Shown: one piece after another, positions 12,853-26,320 of the stretch
How positions within the stretch are numbered: the stretch's first letter is position 1
Layout of the letters: every line of letters begins with the position of its first letter
From: Euwallacea fornicatus
Taxonomy: Eukaryota > Arthropoda > Insecta > Coleoptera > Curculionidae
Direction: 5' to 3'
Assembly (NCBI RefSeq): GCF_040115645.1
Contig: NW_027096026.1
Span: 558,001-622,000 of the forward strand
Length of the DNA stretch: 64,000 bases
Translations under genes and position numbers: made by a program
The notes under the pieces: generated by a model
Databases searched by the model: none
Seen by the model: only the letters and a program-made list of their open reading frames with translations
Told to the model about the DNA's origin: nothing

Positions 12853-13550
12853 TGCTTAACAAATTTGGACCTCATTTGCCGAATTTATCGAGCTTCAAAG
12901 TTTGAAAAGTCACAAAAGTTGTGTGTTTAAGCACATAAAGTACTATTTTTCTTGGAAATTCAACAAGATGCAATCATGATGTGTTGTGACATCTTCAAAA
13001 TCTCGTCGAGCTGGTTAATGTGACACTTTGTTTAACAATGTTGGTACTCATTTACCGAAGTTATCGAGCTTCAAACTTTGAAAAGTCACAAAAGTTGTGT
13101 GTTTGAGCACATAAAGTACTATTTTTCATGGAAATTCAACAAGATGCAATCATGATGTGTTGTGACATCTTCAAAATCTCGTCGAGCTGATTAATGTGAC
13201 ACTTTGTTTAACAAATTTGGTTCTCATTTGCCGAAGTTATCGAGCTTCAAACTTTGTAAAGTCACAAAAGTTGTGTGTTTGAGCACATAAAGTACTATTT
13301 TTCTTGGAAATTCAACAAGATGCAATCATGATATGTTGTGACATCTTCAAAATGTCATCGAGCTGATTAATTTGACACTTTGTTTAAGAAATTTGGTCCA
13401 CATTTGCCGAATTTATCGAGCTTCAAAGTTTGAAAAGTCACAAAAGTTGTGTGTTTGAGCACATAAATTACTATTTTTCATGGAAATTCAACAAGATGCA
13501 ATCATAATGTGTTGTGACATCTTCAAAATCTCGTCGAGCTGATTAATTTG
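12853..13550. repeat. 'G' cassette, copy at 12.9-13.5 kb
   Basis: Same monomer order as 181-880. The portion from about 12,994 also matches 11,410-11,965 at an offset of 9 monomers (1,584 bp). Similarity ends where this copy continues with 'tttgagactttg', while 181-880 continues with 'tttgacactttgc'. Confidence 0.78.
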
Positions 13551-16500
13551 AGACTTTGTTTAACAAATTTGGTCCTCATTTGCCGAAGTTATCGAGCTTC
13601 AAAGTTTGAAAAGTCACAAAAGTTGTGTGTTTGAGCACATAAAGTACTATTTTTCATGGAAATTCAACAAGATGCAATCATGATGTGTTGTGACATCTTC
13701 AAAATCTCGTCGAGCTGGTTAATGTGACACTTTGTTTAACAATGTTGGTACTCATTTGCCGAAGTTATCGAGCTTCAAACTTTGAAAAGTCACAAAAGTT
13801 GTGTGTTTGAGCACATAAAGTACAATTTTTCATGGAAATTCAACAAGATGCAATCATGAAGTGTTGTGACATCTTCAAAATCTCGTCGAGCTGATTAATG
13901 TGACACTTTGTTTAACAAAGTTGGTACTCATTTGCCGAAGTTATCGAGCTTCAAACTTTGTAAAGTCACAAAAGTTGTGTGTTTGAGCACATAAAGTACT
14001 ATTTTTCTTGGAAATTCAACAAGATGCAATCATGATATGTTGTGACATCTTCAAAATGTCATCGAGCTGATTAATTTGACACTTTGTTTAAGAAATTTGG
14101 TCCACATTTGCCGAATTTATCGAGCTTCAAAGTTTGAAAAGTCACAAAAGTTGTGTGTTTGAGCACATAAATTACTATTTTTCATGGAAATTCAACAAGA
14201 TGCAATCATAATGTGTTGTGACATCTTCAAAATCTCGTCGAGCTGATTAATTTGACACTTTGTTTAACAAATTTGGTTCTCATTTGCCGAAGTTATCGAG
14301 CTTCAAACTTTGTAAAGTCACAAAAGTTGTGTGTTTGAGCACATAAAGTACAATTTTTCATGGAAATTCAACAAGATGCAATCATAATGTGTTGTGACAT
14401 CTTCAAAATCTCGTCGAGCTGATTAATTTGAGACTTTGTTTAACAAATTTGGTCCTCATTTGCCGAAGTTATCGAGCTTCAAAGTTTGAAAAGTCACAAA
14501 AGTTGTGTGTTTGAGCACATAAAGTACTATTTTTCATGGAAATTCAACAAGATGCAATCATGATGTGTTGTGACATCTTCAAAATCTCGTCGAGCTGATT
14601 AATTTGACACTTTGTTTAACAATGTTGGTACTCATTTGCCGAAGTTATCGAGCTTCAAAATTTGAAAAGTCACAAAAGTTGTGTGTTTGAGCACATAAAG
14701 TACTATTTTTCTTGGAAATTCAACAAGATGCAATCATGATATGTTGTGACATCTTCAAAATGTCGTCGAGCTGATTAATTTGACACTTAGTTTAACAAAT
14801 TTGGACCTCATTTGCCGAAGTTATCGAGATTCAAAGTTTGAAAAGTCACAAAAGTTGTGTGTTTGAGCACATAAAGTACTATTTTTCATGGAAATTCAAC
14901 AAGATGCAATCATGATGTGTTGTGACATGTTCAAAATGTCGTCGAGCCGATTAATGTGACACTTTGTTTAACAATGTTGGTACTCATTTGCCGAAGTTAT
15001 CGAGCGTCAAAATTTGAAAAGTCACAAAAGTTGTGTGTTTGAGCACATAAATTACTATTTTTCATGGAAATTCAACAAGATGCAATCATAATGTGTTGTG
15101 ACATCTTCAAAATCTCGTCGAGCTGATTAATTTGACACTTTGTTTAAGAAATTTGGTCCACATTTGCCGAATTTATCGAGCTTCAAAGTTTGAAAAGTCA
15201 CAAAAGTTGTGTGTTTGAGCACATAAATTACTATTTTTCATGGAAATTCAACAAGATGCAATCATAATGTGTTGTGACATCTTCAAAATCTCGTCGAGCT
15301 GATTAATTTGACACTTTGCTTAACAAATTTGGACCTCATTTGCCGAATTTATCGAGCTTCAAAGTTTGAAAAGTCACAAAAGTTGTGTGTTTGAGCACAT
15401 AAAGTACTAATTTTCTTGGAAATTCAACAAGATGCAATCATGATATGTTGTGACATCTTCAAAATGTCGTCGAGCTGATTAATGTGACACTTTGTTTAAC
15501 AAATTTGGTTCTCATTTGCCGAAGTTATCGAGCTTCAAACTTTGTAAAGTCACAAAAGTTGTGTGTTTGAGCACATAAAGTACTATTTTTCTTGGAAATT
15601 CAACAAGATGCAATCATGATATGTTGTGACATCTTCAAAATGTCATCGAGCTGATTAATTTGACACTTTGTTTAAGAAATTTGGTCCACATTTGCCGAAT
15701 TTATCGAGCTTCAAAGTTTGAAAAGTCACAAAAGTTGTGTGTTTGAGCACATAAATTACTATTTTTCATGGAAATTCAACAAGATGCAATCATAATGTGT
15801 TGTGACATCTTCAAAATCTCGTCGAGCTGATTAATTTGACACTTTGCTTAACAAATTTGGACCTCATTTGCCGAATTTATCGAGCTTCAAAGTTTGAAAA
15901 GTCACAAAAGTTGTGTGTTTGAGCACATAAATTACTATTTTTCATGGAAATTCAACAAGATGCAATCATAATGTGTTGTGACATCTTCAAAATCTCGTCG
16001 ACCTGATTAATTTGACACTTTGTTTAACAAATTTGGTTCTCATTTGCCGAAGTTATCGAGCTTCAAACTTTGTAAAGTCACAAAAGTTGTGTGTTTGAGC
16101 ACATAAAGTACAATTTTTCATGGAAATTCAACAAGATGCAATCATGAAGTGTTGTGACATCTTCAAAATCTCGTCGAGCTGATTAATGTGACACTTTGTT
16201 TAACAAAGTTGGTACTCATTTGCCGAAGTTATCGAGCTTCAAAGTTTGAAAAGTCACAAAAGTTGTGTGTTTGAGCACATAAAGTACAATTTTTCATGGA
16301 AATTCAACAAGATGCAATCATGATGTGTTGTGACATCTTCAAAATCTCGTCGAGCTGATTAATTTGACACTTTGTTTAAGAAATTTGGTTCTCATTTGCC
16401 GAAGTTATCGAGCTTCAAACTTTGTAAAGTCACAAAAGTTGTGTGTTTGAGCACATAAAGTACAATTTTTCATGGAAATTCAACAAGATGCAATCATGAA

Positions 16501-17352
16501 GTGTTGTGACATCTTCAAAATCTCGTCGAGCTGATTAATGTGACACTTTGTTTAACAAAGTTGGTACTCATTTGCCGAAGTTATCGAGCTTCAAAGTTTG
16601 AAAAGTCACAAAAGTTGTGTGTTTGAGCACATAAAGTACTATTTTTCTTGGAAATTCAACAAGATGCAATCATGATATGTTGTGACATCTTCAAAATGTC
16701 GTCGAGCTGATTAATGTGACACTTTGTTTAACAATGTTGGTACTCATTTGCCGAAGTTATCGAGCTTCAAAATTTGAAAAGTCAAAAAAGTTGTGTGTTT
16801 GAGCACATAAATTACTATTTTTCATGGAAATTCAACAAGATGCAATCATAATGTGTTGTGACATCTTCAAAATCTCGTCGAGCTGATTAATTTGACACTT
16901 TGCTTAACAAATTTGGACCTCATTTGCCGAATTTATCGAGCTTCAAAGTTTGAAAAGTCACAACAGTTGTGTGTTTGAGCACATAAAGTACTATTTTTCT
17001 TGGAAATTCAACAAGATCCAATCATGATATGTTGTGACATCTTCAAAATGTCATCGAGCTGATTAATTTGACACTTAGTTTAACAAATTTGGACCTCATT
17101 TGCCGAAGTTATCGAGATTCAAAGTTTGAAAAGTCACAAAAGTTGTGTGTTTGAGCACATAAAGTACTATTTTTCATGGAAATTCAACAAGATGCAATCA
17201 TGATATGTTGTGACATCTTCAAAATGTCATCGAGCTGATTAATTTGACACTTAGTTTAACAAATTTGGACCTCATTTGCCGAAGTTATCGAGATTCAAAG
17301 TTTGAAAAGTCACAAAAGTTGTGTGTTTGAGCACATAAAGTACTATTTTTCA

Positions 17353-20168
17353 TGGAAATTCAACAAGATGCAATCATGATATGTTGTGACATCTTCAAAA
17401 TGTCATCGAGCTGATTAATTTGACACTTTGTTTAACAAATTTGGTTCTCATTTGCCGAAGTTATCGAGCTTCAAACTTTGAAAAGTCACAAAAGTTGTGT
17501 GTTTGAGCACATAAAGTACTATTTTTCTTGGAAATTCAACAAGATCCAATCATGATATGTTGTGACATCTTCAAAATGTCATCGAGCTGATTAATTTGAC
17601 ACTTAGTTTAACAAATTTGGACCTCATTTGCCGAAGTTATCGAGATTCAAAGTTTGAAAAGTCACAAAAGTTGTGTGTTTGAGCACATAAAGTACTATTT
17701 TTCATGGAAATTCAACAAGATGCAATCATGATGTGTTGTGACATCTTCAAAATCTCGTCGAGCTGATTAATTTGACACTTTGTTTAACAAATTTGGTTCT
17801 CATTTGCCGAAGTTATCGAGCTTCAAACTTTGTAAAGTCACAAAAGTTGTGTGTTTGAGCACATAAAGTACAATTTTTCATGGCAATTCAACAAGATGCA
17901 ATCATAATGTGTTGTGACATCTTCAAAATCTCGTCGAGCTGATTAATTTGACACTTTGTTTAAGAAATTTGGTCCACATTTGCCGAATTTATCGAGCTTC
18001 AAAGTTTGAAAAGTCACAAAAGTTGTGTGTTTGAGCACATAAATTACTATTTTTCATGGAAATTCAACAAGATGCAATCATAATGTGTTGTGACATCTTC
18101 AAAATCTCGTCGAGCTGATTAATTTGACACTTTGTTTAACAATGTTGGTACTCATTTGCCGAAGTTATCGAGCTTCAAACTTTGTAAAGTCACAAAAGTT
18201 GTGTGTTTGAGCACATAAAGTACTATTTGTCTTGGAAATTCAACAAGATGCAATCATGATGAGTTATGTCATTTTAAAGATCTCGTCGAGCTGATTAATG
18301 TGACACTTTGTTTAACAATGTTGGTACTCATTTGCCGAAGTTATCGAGCTTCAAAGTTTGAAAAGTCACAAAAGTTGTGTGTTTGAGCACATAAAGTACT
18401 ATTTTTCATGGAAATTCAACAAGATGCAATCATGATGTGTTGTGACATCTTCAAAATCTCGTCGAGCTGATTAATTTGACACTTTGTTTAAGAAATTTGG
18501 TCCACATTTGCCGAATTTATCGAGCTTCAAAGTTTGAAAAGTCACAAAAGTTGTGTGTTTGAGCACATAAATTACTATTTTTCATGGAAATTCAACAAGA
18601 TGCAATCATAATGTGTTGTGACATCTTCAAAATCTCGTCGAGCTGATTAATTTGAGACTTTGTTTAACAAATTTGGTCCTCATTTGCCGAAGTTATCGAG
18701 CTTCAAAGTTTGAAAAGTCACAAAAGTTGTGTGTTTGAGCACATAAAGTACTATTTTTCATGGAAATTCAACAAGATGCAATCATGATGTGTTGTGACAT
18801 CTTCAAAATCTCGTCGAGCTGATTAATTTGACACTTTGTTTAACAATGTTGGTACTCATTTGCCGAAGTTATCGAGCTTCAAAGTTTGAAAAGTCACAAA
18901 AGTTGTCTGTTTGAGCACATAAAGTACTATTTTTCTTGGAAATTCAACAAGATGCAATCATGATATGTTGTGACATCTTCAAAATGTCGTCGAGCTGATT
19001 AATTTGACACTTTGTTTAACAATGTTGGTACTCATTTGCCGAAGTTATCGAGCTTCAAAGTTTGAAAAGTCACAAAAGTTGTGTGTTTGAGCACATAAAG
19101 TACTATTTTTCTTGGAAATTCAACAAGATGCAATCATGATATGTTGTGACATCTTCAAAATGTCGTCGAGCTGATTAATGTGACACTTTGTTTAACAATG
19201 TTGGTACTCATTTGCCGAAGTTATCGAGCTTCAAAGTTTGAAAAGTCACAAAAGTTGTGTGTTTGAGCACATAAAGTACTATTTTTCTTGGAAATTCAAC
19301 AAGATGCAATCATGATATGTTGTGACATCTTCAAAATGTCGTCGAGCTGATTAATTTGACACTTTGTTTAACAATGTTGGTACTCATTTGCCGAAGTTAT
19401 CGAGCTTCAAAGTTTGAAAAGTCACAAAAGTTGTGTGTTTGAGCACATAAAGTACTATTTTTCTTGGAAATTCAACAAGATGCAATCATGATATGTTGTG
19501 ACATCTTCAAAATGTCGTCGAGCTGATTAATGTGACACTTTGTTTAACAATGTTGGTACTCATTTGCCGAAGTTATCGAGCTTCAAACTTTGTAAAGTCA
19601 CAAAAGTTGTGTGTTTGAGCACATAAAGTACAATTTTTCATGGAAATTCAACAAGATGCAATCATGAAGTGTTGTGACATCTTCAAAATCTCGTCGAGCT
19701 GATTAATGTGACACTTTGTTTAACAAAGTTGGTACTCATTTGCCGAAGTTATCGAGCTTCAAAGTTTGAAAAGTCACAAAAGTTGTGTGTTTGAGCACAT
19801 AAAGTACAATTTTTCATGGAAATTCAACAAGATGCAATCATGATGTGTTGTGACATCTTCAAAATCTCGTCGAGCTGATTAATTTGACACTTTGTTTAAC
19901 AATGTTGGTACTCATTTGCCGAATTTATCGAGCTTCAAAGTTTGAAAAGTCACAAAAGTTGTGTGTTTGAGCACATAAAGTACTATTTTTCTTGGAAATT
20001 CAACAAGATGCAATCATGATATGTTGTGACATCTTCAAAATCTCGTCGAGCTGATTAATTTGACACTTTGCTTAACAAATTTGGACCTCATTTGCCGAAT
20101 TTATCGAGCTTCAAAGTTTGAAAAGTCACAACAGTTGTGTGTTTGAGCACATAAAGTACTATTTTTCT
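17353..20168. repeat. 16-monomer HOR, copy A (2,816 bp)
   Basis: Starts with a k3 monomer and contains, in order, k3, k4, a 'catggcaattc' monomer, the B-patched monomer (gagttatg at 18,261), a 'tttgagactt' monomer, a 'gtctgttt' monomer (about 18,906), four near-identical alternating monomers (aatttgacac / aatgtgacac, a 352-bp dimer twice) and two 'aacaaagttgg'-associated monomers. The gagttatg marker is 2,816 bp (16 x 176) from that of copy B. Confidence 0.87.
18261..18284. other. B-type patch (2 of 7), in HOR copy A
   Basis: Same patch, 35 monomers from the first. It is preceded by the linked variant 'ctatttgtcttgg' in the same monomer. Confidence 0.82.
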
Positions 20169-22808
20169 TGGAAATTCAACAAGATGCAATCATGATATGT
20201 TGTGACATCTTCAAAATGTCATCGAGCTGATTAATTTGACACTTTGTTTAACAAATTTGGTTCTCATTTGCCGAAGTTATCGAGCTTCAAACTTTGAAAA
20301 GTCACAAAAGTTGTGTGTTTGAGCACATAAAGTACTATTTTTCTTGGAAATTCAACAAGATCCAATCATGATATGTTGTGACATCTTCAAAATGTCATCG
20401 AGCTGATTAATTTGACACTTAGTTTAACAAATTTGGACCTCATTTGCCGAAGTTATCGAGATTCAAAGTTTGAAAAGTCACAAAAGTTGTGTGTTTGAGC
20501 ACATAAAGTACTATTTTTCATGGAAATTCAACAAGATGCAATCATGATGTGTTGTGACATCTTCAAAATCTCGTCGAGCTGATTAATTTGACACTTTGTT
20601 TAACAAATTTGGTTCTCATTTGCCGAAGTTATCGAGCTTCAAACTTTGTAAAGTCACAAAAGTTGTGTGTTTGAGCACATAAAGTACAATTTTTCATGGC
20701 AATTCAACAAGATGCAATCATAATGTGTTGTGACATCTTCAAAATCTCGTCGAGCTGATTAATTTGACACTTTGTTTAAGAAATTTGGTCCACATTTGCC
20801 GAATTTATCGAGCTTCAAAGTTTGAAAAGTCACAAAAGTTGTGTGTTTGAGCACATAAATTACTATTTTTCATGGAAATTCAACAAGATGCAATCATAAT
20901 GTGTTGTGACATCTTCAAAATCTCGTCGAGCTGATTAATTTGACACTTTGTTTAACAATGTTGGTACTCATTTGCCGAAGTTATCGAGCTTCAAACTTTG
21001 TAAAGTCACAAAAGTTGTGTGTTTGAGCACATAAAGTACTATTTGTCTTGGAAATTCAACAAGATGCAATCATGATGAGTTATGTCATTTTAAAGATCTC
21101 GTCGAGCTGATTAATGTGACACTTTGTTTAACAATGTTGGTACTCATTTGCCGAAGTTATCGAGCTTCAAAGTTTGAAAAGTCACAAAAGTTGTGTGTTT
21201 GAGCACATAAAGTACTATTTTTCATGGAAATTCAACAAGATGCAATCATGATGTGTTGTGACATCTTCAAAATCTCGTCGAGCTGATTAATTTGACACTT
21301 TGTTTAAGAAATTTGGTCCACATTTGCCGAATTTATCGAGCTTCAAAGTTTGAAAAGTCACAAAAGTTGTGTGTTTGAGCACATAAATTACTATTTTTCA
21401 TGGAAATTCAACAAGATGCAATCATAATGTGTTGTGACATCTTCAAAATCTCGTCGAGCTGATTAATTTGAGACTTTGTTTAACAAATTTGGTCCTCATT
21501 TGCCGAAGTTATCGAGCTTCAAAGTTTGAAAAGTCACAAAAGTTGTGTGTTTGAGCACATAAAGTACTATTTTTCATGGAAATTCAACAAGATGCAATCA
21601 TGATGTGTTGTGACATCTTCAAAATGTCGTCGAGCTGATTAATTTGACACTTTGTTTAACAATGTTGGTACTCATTTGCCGAAGTTATCGAGCTTCAAAG
21701 TTTGAAAAGTCACAAAAGTTGTGTGTTTGAGCACATAAAGTACTATTTTTCTTGGAAATTCAACAAGATGCAATCATGATATGTTGTGACATCTTCAAAA
21801 TGTCGTCGAGCTGATTAATGTGACACTTTGTTTAACAATGTTGGTACTCATTTGCCGAAGTTATCGAGCTTCAAAGTTTGAAAAGTCACAAAAGTTGTGT
21901 GTTTGAGCACATAAAGTACTATTTTTCTTGGAAATTCAACAAGATGCAATCATGATATGTTGTGACATCTTCAAAATGTCGTCGAGCTGATTAATTTGAC
22001 ACTTTGTTTAACAATGTTGGTACTCATTTGCCGAAGTTATCGAGCTTCAAAGTTTGAAAAGTCACAAAAGTTGTGTGTTTGAGCACATAAAGTACTATTT
22101 TTCTTGGAAATTCAACAAGATGCAATCATGATATGTTGTGACATCTTCAAAATGTCGTCGAGCTGATTAATGTGACACTTTGTTTAACAATGTTGGTACT
22201 CATTTGCCGAAGTTATCGAGCTTCAAACTTTGTAAAGTCACAAAAGTTGTGTGTTTGAGCACATAAAGTACAATTTTTCATGGAAATTCAACAAGATGCA
22301 ATCATGAAGTGTTGTGACATCTTCAAAATCTCGTCGAGCTGATTAATGTGACACTTTGTTTAACAAAGTTGGTACTCATTTGCCGAAGTTATCGAGCTTC
22401 AAAGTTTGAAAAGTCACAAAAGTTGTGTGTTTGAGCACATAAAGTACAATTTTTCATGGAAATTCAACAAGATGCAATCATGATGTGTTGTGACATCTTC
22501 AAAATCTCGTCGAGCTGATTAATTTGACACTTTGTTTAACAATGTTGGTACTCATTTGCCGAATTTATCGAGCTTCAAAGTTTGAAAAGTCACAAAAGTT
22601 GTGTGTTTGAGCACATAAAGTACTATTTTTCTTGGAAATTCAACAAGATGCAATCATGATATGTTGTGACATCTTCAAAATCTCGTCGAGCTGATTAATT
22701 TGACACTTTGCTTAACAAATTTGGACCTCATTTGCCGAATTTATCGAGCTTCAAAGTTTGAAAAGTCACAACAGTTGTGTGTTTGAGCACATAAAGTACT
22801 ATTTTTCT
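20169..22808. repeat. 15-monomer HOR, copy B (2,640 bp)
   Basis: Same order as copy A, but the 'gtctgttt' monomer is missing. The monomer near 21,601-21,640 joins the left part of the monomer before it ('tgatgtgttg') to the right part of the lost one ('aaaatgtcgtcg'). This is what an unequal crossover removing exactly 176 bp would leave. The gagttatg marker is at 21,077, and the next one is 15 x 176 away. Confidence 0.87.
21077..21100. other. B-type patch (3 of 7), in HOR copy B
   Basis: Copy produced by duplication of the 16-monomer HOR; 2,816 bp from the previous one. Confidence 0.82.
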
Positions 22809-25800
22809 TGGAAATTCAACAAGATGCAATCATGATATGTTGTGACATCTTCAAAATGTCATCGAGCTGATTAATTTGACACTTTGTTTAACAAATTTGG
22901 TTCTCATTTGCCGAAGTTATCGAGCTTCAAACTTTGAAAAGTCACAAAAGTTGTGTGTTTGAGCACATAAAGTACTATTTTTCTTGGAAATTCAACAAGA
23001 TCCAATCATGATATGTTGTGACATCTTCAAAATGTCATCGAGCTGATTAATTTGACACTTAGTTTAACAAATTTGGACCTCATTTGCCGAAGTTATCGAG
23101 ATTCAAAGTTTGAAAAGTCACAAAAGTTGTGTGTTTGAGCACATAAAGTACTATTTTTCATGGAAATTCAACAAGATGCAATCATGATGTGTTGTGACAT
23201 CTTCAAAATCTCGTCGAGCTGATTAATTTGACACTTTGTTTAACAAATTTGGTTCTCATTTGCCGAAGTTATCGAGCTTCAAACTTTGTAAAGTCACAAA
23301 AGTTGTGTGTTTGAGCACATAAAGTACAATTTTTCATGGCAATTCAACAAGATGCAATCATAATGTGTTGTGACATCTTCAAAATCTCGTCGAGCTGATT
23401 AATTTGACACTTTGTTTAAGAAATTTGGTCCACATTTGCCGAATTTATCGAGCTTCAAAGTTTGAAAAGTCACAAAAGTTGTGTGTTTGAGCACATAAAT
23501 TACTATTTTTCATGGAAATTCAACAAGATGCAATCATAATGTGTTGTGACATCTTCAAAATCTCGTCGAGCTGATTAATTTGACACTTTGTTTAACAATG
23601 TTGGTACTCATTTGCCGAAGTTATCGAGCTTCAAACTTTGTAAAGTCACAAAAGTTGTGTGTTTGAGCACATAAAGTACTATTTGTCTTGGAAATTCAAC
23701 AAGATGCAATCATGATGAGTTATGTCATTTTAAAGATCTCGTCGAGCTGATTAATGTGACACTTTGTTTAACAATGTTGGTACTCATTTGCCGAAGTTAT
23801 CGAGCTTCAAAGTTTGAAAAGTCACAAAAGTTGTGTGTTTGAGCACATAAAGTACTATTTTTCATGGAAATTCAACAAGATGCAATCATGATGTGTTGTG
23901 ACATCTTCAAAATCTCGTCGAGCTGATTAATTTGACACTTTGTTTAAGAAATTTGGTCCACATTTGCCGAATTTATCGAGCTTCAAAGTTTGAAAAGTCA
24001 CAAAAGTTGTGTGTTTGAGCACATAAATTACTATTTTTCATGGAAATTCAACAAGATGCAATCATAATGTGTTGTGACATCTTCAAAATCTCGTCGAGCT
24101 GATTAATTTGAGACTTTGTTTAACAAATTTGGTCCTCATTTGCCGAAGTTATCGAGCTTCAAAGTTTGAAAAGTCACAAAAGTTGTGTGTTTGAGCACAT
24201 AAAGTACTATTTTTCATGGAAATTCAACAAGATGCAATCATGATGTGTTGTGACATCTTCAAAATCTCGTCGAGCTGATTAATTTGACACTTTGTTTAAC
24301 AATGTTGGTACTCATTTGCCGAAGTTATCGAGCTTCAAAGTTTGAAAAGTCACAAAAGTTGTCTGTTTGAGCACATAAAGTACTATTTTTCTTGGAAATT
24401 CAACAAGATGCAATCATGATATGTTGTGACATCTTCAAAATGTCGTCGAGCTGATTAATTTGACACTTTGTTTAACAATGTTGGTACTCATTTGCCGAAG
24501 TTATCGAGCTTCAAAGTTTGAAAAGTCACAAAAGTTGTGTGTTTGAGCACATAAAGTACTATTTTTCTTGGAAATTCAACAAGATGCAATCATGATATGT
24601 TGTGACATCTTCAAAATGTCGTCGAGCTGATTAATGTGACACTTTGTTTAACAATGTTGGTACTCATTTGCCGAAGTTATCGAGCTTCAAAGTTTGAAAA
24701 GTCACAAAAGTTGTGTGTTTGAGCACATAAAGTACTATTTTTCTTGGAAATTCAACAAGATGCAATCATGATATGTTGTGACATCTTCAAAATGTCGTCG
24801 AGCTGATTAATTTGACACTTTGTTTAACAATGTTGGTACTCATTTGCCGAAGTTATCGAGCTTCAAAGTTTGAAAAGTCACAAAAGTTGTGTGTTTGAGC
24901 ACATAAAGTACTATTTTTCTTGGAAATTCAACAAGATGCAATCATGATATGTTGTGACATCTTCAAAATGTCGTCGAGCTGATTAATGTGACACTTTGTT
25001 TAACAATGTTGGTACTCATTTGCCGAAGTTATCGAGCTTCAAACTTTGTAAAGTCACAAAAGTTGTGTGTTTGAGCACATAAAGTACAATTTTTCATGGA
25101 AATTCAACAAGATGCAATCATGAAGTGTTGTGACATCTTCAAAATCTCGTCGAGCTGATTAATGTGACACTTTGTTTAACAAAGTTGGTACTCATTTGCC
25201 GAAGTTATCGAGCTTCAAAGTTTGAAAAGTCACAAAAGTTGTGTGTTTGAGCACATAAAGTACAATTTTTCATGGAAATTCAACAAGATGCAATCATGAT
25301 GTGTTGTGACATCTTCAAAATCTCGTCGAGCTGATTAATTTGACACTTTGTTTAACAATGTTGGTACTCATTTGCCGAATTTATCGAGCTTCAAAGTTTG
25401 AAAAGTCACAAAAGTTGTGTGTTTGAGCACATAAAGTACTATTTTTCTTGGAAATTCAACAAGATGCAATCATGATATGTTGTGACATCTTCAAAATGTC
25501 GTCGAGCTGATTAATGTGACACTTTGTTTAACAATGTTGGTACTCATTTGCCGAAGTTATCGAGCTTCAAAATTTGAAAAGTCAAAAAAGTTGTGTGTTT
25601 GAGCACATAAATTACTATTTTTCATGGAAATTCAACAAGATGCAATCATAATGTGTTGTGACATCTTCAAAATCTCGTCGAGCTGATTAATTTGACACTT
25701 TGCTTAACAAATTTGGACCTCATTTGCCGAATTTATCGAGCTTCAAAGTTTGAAAAGTCACAACAGTTGTGTGTTTGAGCACATAAAGTACTATTTTTCT

Positions 25801-26320
25801 TGGAAATTCAACAAGATGCAATCATGATATGTTGTGACATCTTCAAAATGTCATCGAGCTGATTAATTTGACACTTTGTTTAACAAATTTGGTTCTCATT
25901 TGCCGAAGTTATCGAGCTTCAAACTTTGAAAAGTCACAAAAGTTGTGTGTTTGAGCACATAAAGTACTATTTTTCTTGGAAATTCAACAAGATCCAATCA
26001 TGATATGTTGTGACATCTTCAAAATGTCATCGAGCTGATTAATTTGACACTTAGTTTAACAAATTTGGACCTCATTTGCCGAAGTTATCGAGATTCAAAG
26101 TTTGAAAAGTCACAAAAGTTGTGTGTTTGAGCACATAAAGTACTATTTTTCATGGAAATTCAACAAGATGCAATCATGATGTGTTGTGACATCTTCAAAA
26201 TCTCGTCGAGCTGATTAATTTGACACTTTGTTTAACAAATTTGGTTCTCATTTGCCGAAGTTATCGAGCTTCAAACTTTGTAAAGTCACAAAAGTTGTGT
26301 GTTTGAGCACATAAAGTACT
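22809..26320. repeat. 16-monomer HOR, copy C, plus partial fourth copy
   Basis: Copy C runs to about 25,496 and retains the 'gtctgttt' monomer (about 24,361). Then one extra k1 monomer ('caaaatttg', 'gtcaaaaaag') is present that copies A and B lack. After it the pattern resumes as k2, k3, k4 and 'ggttctc' until about 26,320, where 'agtactat' replaces 'agtacaat' and 'catggc' is not found. So A and B lack k1, or C gained it. Confidence 0.83.
23717..23740. other. B-type patch (4 of 7), in HOR copy C
   Basis: Lies 2,640 bp from the previous patch, because copy B lost one monomer. Confidence 0.82.

Larger units (their letters stand above)
10908..17352. repeat. A-type stretch with interspersed short cassettes
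   Basis: No single clean period covers this stretch. It contains G cassettes marked by 'ctggttaatg' at AGCT positions 11,425, 13,009 and 13,713 (9 and 4 monomers apart), the first B-patched monomer at about 12,101, repeated 'tttgagactt' monomers, and a K cassette at 16.7-17.3 kb in which k2 and k3 are fused. All monomers are 176 bp. Confidence 0.75.
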
